This document shows positions 18,706-24,195 of a DNA stretch of 24,195 nt, one piece after another. Position 1 is the stretch's first letter, and every line of letters begins with the position of its first letter. Position numbers and translations under genes: made by a program. A model generated the notes under the pieces. It was not told the DNA's origin. It did not search any database and worked only from the letters and a program-made list of their open reading frames with translations. Source of the DNA: Chara braunii (taxonomy: Eukaryota; Streptophyta; Charophyceae; Charales; Characeae); assembly GCA_003427395.1 (NCBI GenBank), contig BFEA01000016.1, forward strand, positions 5,454,711 to 5,478,905, in the 5' to 3' direction.

Positions 18706-18817
18706 TCCCTCCGAAAGGGAGGAGGTACTGGTTGCTTGGAGGCCGTGCGGCCTGGAAGTCACCGCCCAAGAGGCAAGCAGACCGCTATATCTCCAGGAGG
18801 AGCGAAGTGCTCCTCCT
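18706..18817 (+). other. Cluster of three short perfect hairpins
   Basis: TCCCTCC-GAAA-GGGAGGA (18706-18723) is a 7-bp stem closed by a GNRA-type tetraloop. AGGCC-GTGC-GGCCT follows at 18740-18753. AGGAGGAGC-GAAGT-GCTCCTCCT, a 9-bp stem, is at 18795-18817. No known RNA family was recognised. Confidence 0.4.
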
Positions 18818-18998
18818 CATTCTGCGGGTGCAAGTTTGGCGACACACCGGTGGAGTGCTGGCTGGCGCAGCGCTGGGTGAAGCAGTGCTGCGGGGGAAGA
18901 AGGAGCGCCGAACTCCCCATCTTGGCTATGGTGGGGGAGCTCGGGCTGGAGGAGGAGGAAGACGAGGACTAGGAAGGGGGAGCGCCAGAGGTACTTAC

Positions 18999-19126
18999 CT
19001 GGCTATGGTGGATGCCATCTTCATCACCTTGGTGGGCGCTGCATCTGGAAGGCCCAATTGGGGCAGAGCTACATCAAGAAGCTTCAAGGCAGAGTCAGGC
19101 ATGGCGGCCTGAGCAGGAGAAGCCAT
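18999..19126 (-). CDS. Possible short first exon, unidentified
   Basis: On the minus strand an ATG at 19126 opens 42 codons (starting MASPAQAAMPDSALK) that run to a strong splice-donor match, CCAG|GTAAGT, at 18999/18998. The peptide has no recognised domain. The GGCTATGGTGG word that gives its last residues occurs three times nearby (18924, 19001, 19220), so this may be repeat-derived sequence. Low confidence. Confidence 0.2.
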
Positions 19127-19320
19127 AGCTGCTTTGAGTTGCCTTTTGCACAGCAGGGCAAGGCCCTAGTAGTCTGCCATAGCCTCGACCTTCACGAAGA
19201 GGAAGGAGGCTGCGACCATGGCTATGGTGGACCTCATGTTATGCCAAGCAGTAGAAGAGGGATTCAGACATTGATTCTGGTTCAGCCATTCAACATTATT
19301 ATTACTATTTATTGTGAAAT

Positions 19321-19339
19321 AAGAGGGGGCGAGATAAGG
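19321..19339 (+). repeat. LINE target-site duplication, 5' copy
   Basis: AAGAGGGGGCGAGATAAGG, identical to 22252-22270. LINE coding sequence starts immediately after it. Confidence 0.85.
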
Positions 19340-19340
19340 C

Positions 19341-19589
19341 CAAACATCCAAAGCTAACAATTCAAACTTCATACCTAAGGTGGCACGGAAACATGTCACT
19401 ACACCAAAGCACCAGGGAGGGCTGGGTATTCTAGACCCGGACACCCAACTTAAAGCACTACAAACCAAGTGGGTAACTAGGCTGATAGCCCAGCACAAGC
19501 TACCATGGTCCTCTCTGGTGCTGCACAGGATAAGACAAATGGCTAAATTTAAAACGCCCCACAATATGTCGGCCTTGTTTTTTGGGTAA
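19341..19589 (+). pseudogene. LINE ORF2 fragment: C-terminal end of reverse transcriptase
   Basis: The open frame continues directly out of the 5' target duplication. It includes PKHQGGLGILDPDTQLKALQ and TKWVTRLI, the block that follows the RT thumb in plant LINEs (consensus PK.EGGLG....N.AL..KW). It stops at TAA 19587-19589, which overlaps the ATG of the next frame (TAATG). In an intact ORF2 these would be one frame, so a small indel near 19580 is likely. The first track-type start (GTG at 19380) is not meaningful because this is an internal fragment. Confidence 0.75.
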
Positions 19590-20626
19590 TGTGCAGCAAT
19601 TGGACTAGGGTAGGCAGAAGGGAGCGGAGCAATGAGGAGGAGGACGACGACGCTACGAGGATATCCTATTGGGGACAACTGCTGAAGTTATGGAAGGATA
19701 TCTTCCCGGCAAAAGTTAAGGAGCCTAACACGAGAGAAGAAGTACTTAGACAACCTTTATTCTGCAACCCAAGTATTAAGGACGCACAGGGGAAGCCGCT
19801 GACGCTGTCGGTAACGGATGCGAAGTGGGGAAGGTGGCTGGAGCACGGGGTTTGGCAGGTAACGCACATTTTGGAAGAAAGGGAAGGAAGATGGAAAACT
19901 GTCAGAGAACTGAGGACACACTTAAAAGGATGTCACAAATTAGCTGACAATCGTGAGGTCATACTGGGAGCTATACCGCAAAGATGGCTGCAACTGCTAC
20001 AGAGAGGTATACAGTGGGATCAGGGAGACTGGGCCACATGGGGTGATGATAACGAACCTAAGGAAGTCTTTAGGGTCTGGAACCAAGATATTTCAAGGCA
20101 GGAATGGCTGGATGCAGACAGGTATGACATACTCCATCCTCCCAACACTACTTCTCTCCTGGACATGGCATCCAAAGCACCGATCGTTATCCTCAAACAG
20201 TACCTGCGGAAGGTCAGGGTAGTGGAGACAGATGAATGCACAATATTCAATCCATCTATACCGCTTGAAGATTTGGAAGTGGATCCAGCAGAATGGGCCT
20301 GGAATATAAGAAGTGGAGAAATAGATGCAGCAAGAAGAATCAGCATCCTCCACTATACCACTAGAATCGGGTATAGATTGAAGAGGCGATCTCACGCGCT
20401 TACGCCGCATTTGCTCAAGAGTCGGGAAAGGAGAGTAGGGGTTCCCCGTAATCAATTGGTTAAAATACCATGGTCAAGCATTGCTGCCATATGTCTGGGT
20501 CCAGTCAGACGCATGCAGTGGCTACTAGCTCATGTGGCACTTTCTGTTAATGTATTGTTGGATGAGCAAAGAAGCTTGAGGCAGAGAAATCCGTTAATGT
20601 ATTGTTGGATGAGCGAAGAAGCTTGA
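19589..20626 (+). pseudogene. LINE ORF2 fragment: region between RT and zinc-binding domain
   Basis: 345 open codons. Composition and position (basic, Trp-rich, e.g. DAKWGRWLEHGVWQVTHI and WKTVRELRTHLKG) match the poorly conserved region leading to the zf-RVT domain of plant LINE ORF2. The last part (MQWLLAHVALSVNVLL, RQRNP) is the lead-in to the zinc-binding motif. The frame ends early at 20626 because of the 47-bp tandem duplication; the duplicated segment is translated out of frame for the last residues. Confidence 0.75.
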
Positions 20627-20639
20627 GGCAGAGAAATCC
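20546..20639 (+). repeat. 47-bp tandem duplication inside LINE ORF2
   Basis: Copies at 20546-20592 and 20593-20639 start GTTAATGTATTGTTGGATGA and differ at one base (GCAAAG versus GCGAAG). The length is not a multiple of three and exactly accounts for the switch from the 19589 frame to the zinc-finger frame. Confidence 0.95.
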
Positions 20640-21150
20640 GGAGATTGCAACATGCAGAGTGTGTCAAGCGGGATTCCCTGAAACAATGCAACACTGCCTC
20701 ATAGAATGTGTGGAAGCAATCAGGATATGGGGATAAGCAAGGATCATATGGGGACAGATGTCGAGGGCCACATTCCCTGAATCCAAAATCTCTCTTTTGT
20801 TGGGTCTCAACATTCCGAAACATTGGCAGCCTTTTGCGAAGCACATGTTTAAATTGATACGCCAATACTGTCTCTGGACCATTTGGAAACGCCGGTGCCA
20901 AATTACTATTGAAGGGCGGCCAATGCACAAACAGGAAGCAAGGGAGATATTCCTCACATTGATTGAAACAGATCTGAGGGCTCAGTGGAAAGCAGTAAGG
21001 AAGCAAATACATTTCCAACCGGTGCAGGAGGAAGAGATAACGAAACGCTTCAAACACAACATCCTGGGGCAAGGAGCGGTGGCAACTATAAATGGTAGTA
21101 ATTTAAGGTTCAAATGGAGGGGGGGGGTAGAAGGGTGCAAAGGAATATAA
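20638..21150 (+). pseudogene. LINE ORF2 C-terminus: zf-RVT zinc-binding domain and tail
   Basis: Starts in the frame that follows the duplication. CRVCQAGFPETMQHCLIEC gives the C-x2-C...H-x4-C arrangement of the plant reverse-transcriptase zinc-binding domain. An in-frame TAA at 20734-20736 interrupts it just after RIWG. The remaining 131 codons, including FKLIRQYCLWTIWKRRCQ, match the usual Trp/basic C-terminal helix region of plant LINE proteins. The protein stop is at 21148-21150. Confidence 0.8.
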
Positions 21151-21210
21151 GTCGTTACGGTAAAAAACAGAAAGGGAACAGAAAAGGGGATCGCCAAAAC
21201 AGTCAACAAA

Positions 21211-21466
21211 CACAGTCGGCAGATATTCGGGTCAGAGAAGGTATATTAGAGTGCGGTTCCATTACAGGGAGCAGGGAGGGTTTAGGATTTTAAGGGAAGT
21301 AGCCAGTGTCGGGGATAGATCAACTTAATACAAATACAGAGTACGTGGCACAGTCGGCAGACAATCAGATCAGAAGAGGATATGAGAGAGGATGTTCTGA
21401 GGTGAGGAACAGGGAGGGTTTAGAATTTAGAGGCATTAGAATAGGGAGGGTTTAGAAGTTAGGGGT
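21211..21466 (+). repeat. Diverged tandem repeat (about 138 bp) in LINE 3' UTR
   Basis: CACAGTCGGCAGA starts copies at 21211 and 21349. Both continue with TCAGA-AGG-TAT and end with AGGGAGGGTTTAG. A further AGGGAGGGTTTAGAA follows at about 21443. Copies are clearly diverged. Confidence 0.7.
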
Positions 21467-21467
21467 T

Positions 21468-21484
21468 AAAAAAAAAAAAAAAAA
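21468..21484 (+). repeat. A17 tract inside LINE 3' UTR
   Basis: Uninterrupted run of A. It might mark an older LINE 3' end, with 21485-22251 being later or transduced sequence, but the flanking duplication places the element end at about 22251. Confidence 0.85.
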
Positions 21485-21728
21485 GGAGGAACACCAAGAA
21501 GCAGAACCCACCTGACAGACATGACGATAGGCCCGAATTAAACCGGAATAACCGCATGAGACAACCAACGGCACAACACTCACTAACGAGTGGAAACACA
21601 GGCACGATAACGATTTCAGTGAATGAGTTACCTAAAAAAGGGGCTAAAACAATGAAGGACTAGGAAACAGCGCCCTTAAGAAAAACACTCAAGTAACAAA
21701 CTGCGCACAACAGACGTCCCGAGAAGCC

Positions 21729-21744
21729 TAGGGTTTAGGGTTTA
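21729..21744 (+). repeat. Two-unit TTTAGGG telomere-like motif
   Basis: TAGGGTTTAGGGTTTA matches the plant-type telomeric repeat and contains the telo-box (AAACCCTA on the minus strand). With only two units it is probably chance or a regulatory word. Confidence 0.6.
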
Positions 21745-22214
21745 AGAGAAGGCAAAAGTTAGAAGCTGCAGTTCAGTTAGCTTCTTCAGCACCCGGCAGG
21801 ATAAAAGCAGAGAGAAAGGGAGGTTAGAAGATATACCCCACTAAACTCAAGACGTAAGCAAGTTCATATAAGTTCCTTGTTAGAACAGGGTAGAGCTGGG
21901 TAGAAACAATTCTAGCAAACCCTTGGACGCCAGCCCTGGACATCAGCTCTAGCATTCAGGTTCATCCGACAGCACTCAGCTGAGAGGAGCTAGGAGCCAG
22001 GCGGCTCAGAGGATCAGAAGGTAGAGGATATAGGCTAACTTAGGCAGAGGTGAGGGGTGGTACATCCTTCCCCAATGTCGTCCACTCGGGCCTCTCAACC
22101 ATAATGGGGAGGAGCATCCGCATGTCTTCATTGTATCCATATTTGACTTGCCGGGGGAATAGGAACCGGACTGTTGCTCCCCAGAATGGCAGGATCCAGA
22201 ACCAAGAGGTTCTG

Positions 22215-22248
22215 TTTTTTTTTTTTTTTTTTTTTTTTTTTCAATAAA
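22215..22248 (+). terminator. T27 run followed by AATAAA at LINE 3' end
   Basis: A run of 27 T (22215-22241) is followed by CAATAAA (22242-22248) and then the A tail. AATAAA is a canonical poly(A) signal, placed directly at the tail, so it may instead be part of the tail's own simple sequence. Confidence 0.5.
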
Positions 22249-22251
22249 AAA

Positions 22252-22270
22252 AAGAGGGGGCGAGATAAGG
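22252..22270 (+). repeat. LINE target-site duplication, 3' copy
   Basis: Identical to 19321-19339. Its first two A residues cannot be told apart from the poly(A) tail, so the true duplication is 17-19 bp. Confidence 0.85.
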
Positions 22271-24044
22271 AGGAGAGTGGTTAAGAAGGGAATTATCATT
22301 GGTCTTTGCTGGTGTACATACTCTTCTTCTTCTTCTTTCCCTCTCTCTCCTCTCAAGTTCATTCATTTCTTTCGCAATTGGACGGCATTGTGCTTTCTCG
22401 TGAATTTTGTACTTCGAAATTGGCCAGGATCATAACACTGAGGTCATTGGGAGTCAAGTCTAGAAATAGGCTGAGGTCATTGGGAGTCAGGTTCCTTTTG
22501 CTCATTCTTCTTTTCACTAGCTGGGTGTGAGGTCGCGTTGGAGCTGAGCGCTATTCTTCTTCAGTAGCGCAGCATCATCATCTTCACACGCTGCTGGTGG
22601 CCATAGCGGGGGCCGAGCAGCTTTGTTGATGGCAGCACTGGGCTAGGCGCCCAAGTACTGAAGAGCGCTTCCTCCTATTTGTGTGCCATTGGGGTTTGGG
22701 CAGCTGCCACAAAGCAGCTCTTTGAAGTCTTCTTTGATGTGGCAGGCCTTCATCTTCATCGAGTTGTTCTTCTTCATCCTGGGCGCTGCACTCCCCTGCT
22801 GAGTGGGCACATCATCTGCAGCTGGGCTTCACGAGTGGTGCAGAGTGACGTGTTGAATTAAGGAGGGTGTGTGGCGTTTGCAGGCTTGTCTGGTTGGGCG
22901 CTGAAAGTGGAAGTGGCGCCATAGAGGGAGGAAGAAGAAGACTCCTGAATATATCGATGAAACTTTGTAAGTAGTTGGTCCGCGGGTGTTGATAACGTGC
23001 TTGGGATTCTTGGGAAAATTTGTGTCGCTGATTGAATTGGGGAGAGATGGTAATTGAAATTGATTTTCAATTCAATTCTTTTGGGTAATTGTGTGCATCC
23101 GCTGTGTATTTTCCTCATCTGGTTTGGTGTGGACTGGTCTCTACAAGTCCACTTGTCATTGCGCACGTGTATGGGAACGTGTGGATGCCATGCTGGATTT
23201 CGTTTCAATCAGGCACATAACATCTTTGCAGCAGCAGGTACTGTGGTGACAGTCACAGCCGGTCCCATGGGGAGTGGATCACCCATACCCCCCAAGATCA
23301 GCATGTTATCCACCTTTAACAGTCACATGAAGGAAAATTCAGAGCATACTCATACTAGGCATGCAAAATCCCAGAATCGCAAAATCCGAGGCCAGATCGA
23401 GCCAAGGCCAGTACATGACATAGGCGCTTGAACTTTGAGACTCGAGTGAAACTCGAGGCAACACCTGCATTTGTTTCGTACTTGAGCAGACACTTCGAGC
23501 ATGATCTATTGCCAGAGTGGAGCCAAAGGCTCAACGAGAAAAAGAGTAGAGGCCGCTTTCTCCTTTTTGCCATTTTAAGGCCGGAGGATGATTCATACAC
23601 GAAATAGCATATAGACTCAACTCAACTCACTGAACTAAGCAGATACAAATTTCAAATCTCTTTTTTCAATTGGCAATCATGACAGTTGATTCCATAGCGC
23701 TAAACTCTTGAAAATTAACCATCAAACACATACAACTCATTGTGTATACAGTCCCTTGATAACGCATGGAGAAAGTTGCAAGGAACCCAGAAAATCTGTC
23801 TCATGGATGCAGCTGGCTGTATTGAGCAGTATGTCACATGCGCTCCATCCCGTGGAGCGGGGCCGAACCACTCAGCATGTGATGTGTTTTGGAAAAGTGC
23901 ACCTGCTGTGTTGTGCATCCATCAGCTCTGCTCTTTCTAACAAGGCCTTTGTTTTTAGATGCTGGGTGGGCACTTGGCATATTAAGCTCTAGAACAGGGA
24001 GGTGAAAAGGGTGCGCCAGAGGGAAAAAAATAAAAAGAACTCAC
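22271..24044. other. Unassigned flank between LINE and exon
   Basis: Contains a partial 33-bp tandem duplication at 22438-22489 (CTGAGGTCATTGGGAGTCA twice). Its GTCAAGTCTA-AAATAGGCTGA core also occurs at 18082-18103. Many CTTCTTC words lie at 22320-22780. Short open frames on both strands show no domain. The part from about 23400 to 24044 may be intron or downstream sequence of the gene whose exon lies at 24045-24176. Confidence 0.4.
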
Positions 24045-24176
24045 CCAAATCTGAACTTCATGCTCTTCATGTCGCAGCAAATACGGCTCGGACTTGAAGC
24101 TGTCTGTGAGAAATGATCCAGATTCATCTCTTGGTTCATCTCCGGTCAAAGGAAGGATAACAAACCCTTTTCTGTC
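24045..24176 (-). CDS. Probable internal exon of a host gene, product unidentified
   Basis: On the minus strand an AG acceptor (TTCTGC-AG, ending at 24177) and a donor (TTTGG|GTGAGT at 24045/24044) enclose exactly 132 nt. This is 44 codons in one open phase, symmetric 0-0. The peptide begins DRKGFVILPLTGDE and ends LLRHEEHEVQIW; its charged/hydrophobic mix looks like ordinary conserved protein, unlike the Pro/Ser-rich repeat frames elsewhere. I do not recognise the family. The open frame runs on past both sites, so boundaries rest on splice consensus only. The gene continues beyond the window edge upstream (higher coordinates); its next exon at lower coordinates was not found. Confidence 0.5.
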
Positions 24177-24195
24177 CTGCAGAAGACAATCATTT

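Larger units (their letters stand above)
19340..22251 (+). mobile_element. 5'-truncated LINE (non-LTR retrotransposon)
   Basis: A 2.9-kb insertion bounded by identical 19-bp direct repeats. It begins abruptly inside the reverse-transcriptase C-terminal region, has a 1.1-kb 3' untranslated region, and ends with AATAAA plus an A tail running into the 3' duplication. 5' truncation, an A-rich tail and a long variable target duplication are hallmarks of target-primed reverse transcription. The inferred bottom-strand nick falls at CTT/AT, compatible with the loose T-rich preference of LINE endonucleases. Endonuclease, RT catalytic core and ORF1 are all missing, so the copy is dead. Confidence 0.85.

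Noticed and set aside
19587-19591. TAATG stop-start overlap as translational coupling in the LINE
   Set aside because: It falls inside a single ORF2 domain region of a truncated dead copy, so an indel is the simpler explanation.
22643-22777. 44-codon minus-strand small frame beginning MKKNNSMKMK with a Cys pair
   Set aside because: Short, Lys/Met-rich from GAAGAAGATGAA simple sequence; no promoter, homologue or conservation evidence.
23715-23918. Possible further exon of the gene at 24045-24176 on the minus strand
   Set aside because: An AG precedes an open stretch near 23901, but there is no polypyrimidine tract and the frame closes after about 22 codons; too weak to annotate.

Overview
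The window looks like repeat-rich nuclear DNA from a plant-lineage eukaryote. The grounds are a Ty3/gypsy chromovirus with a chromodomain, a plant-type LINE with a C-terminal zinc-binding domain, long GA/CT microsatellites, one short TTTAGGG-type telomeric motif and a GT..AG-bounded exon. A charophyte alga such as Chara is a reasonable guess because of the repeat load and style, but this is inference. There are no operons, ribosome binding sites, CRISPR arrays or recognisable rRNA/tRNA genes.

Layout. 1-1820: C-rich and then AATTC-rich non-coding DNA. 1824-4470 (+): intact chromovirus gag and the N-terminal part of the protease, in a -1 overlapping frame. 4471-4728: a short unidentified open stretch. 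4728-6275 (-): the missing middle of a chromovirus pol (end of protease, connector, reverse transcriptase, start of RNase H) on the opposite strand, with three TAG stops and one frameshift. 6280-10200: about 3.9 kb of mostly purine-rich non-coding DNA with GA microsatellites, a 75/72-bp direct duplication and a decayed 54-bp array. 10464-12562 (+): rest of RNase H, integrase and chromodomain. 12563-13627: non-coding tail with 13-bp and 33-bp tandem repeats. 13628-14007: 380-base assembly gap ending in (CT)n. 14088-14486 (+): end of a second, different chromovirus pol. 14487-19320: mostly unassigned DNA with inverted repeats and one decayed coding remnant. 19340-22251 (+): a 5'-truncated LINE flanked by a perfect 19-bp target-site duplication. 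22271-24044: unassigned. 24045-24176 (-): a probable host-gene exon.

How it fits together. The three chromovirus pieces (gag-PR on +, PR-RT-RNH on -, RNH-INT-chromodomain on +) are almost perfectly complementary. They look like one element whose centre was inverted and which gained foreign DNA, or like a misassembly. The outer pieces keep long open frames while the inverted part is decayed. No new defence or metabolic system is visible. The most informative items are the split pol, the cleanly bounded LINE, two frame-breaking tandem duplications and the terminal exon.
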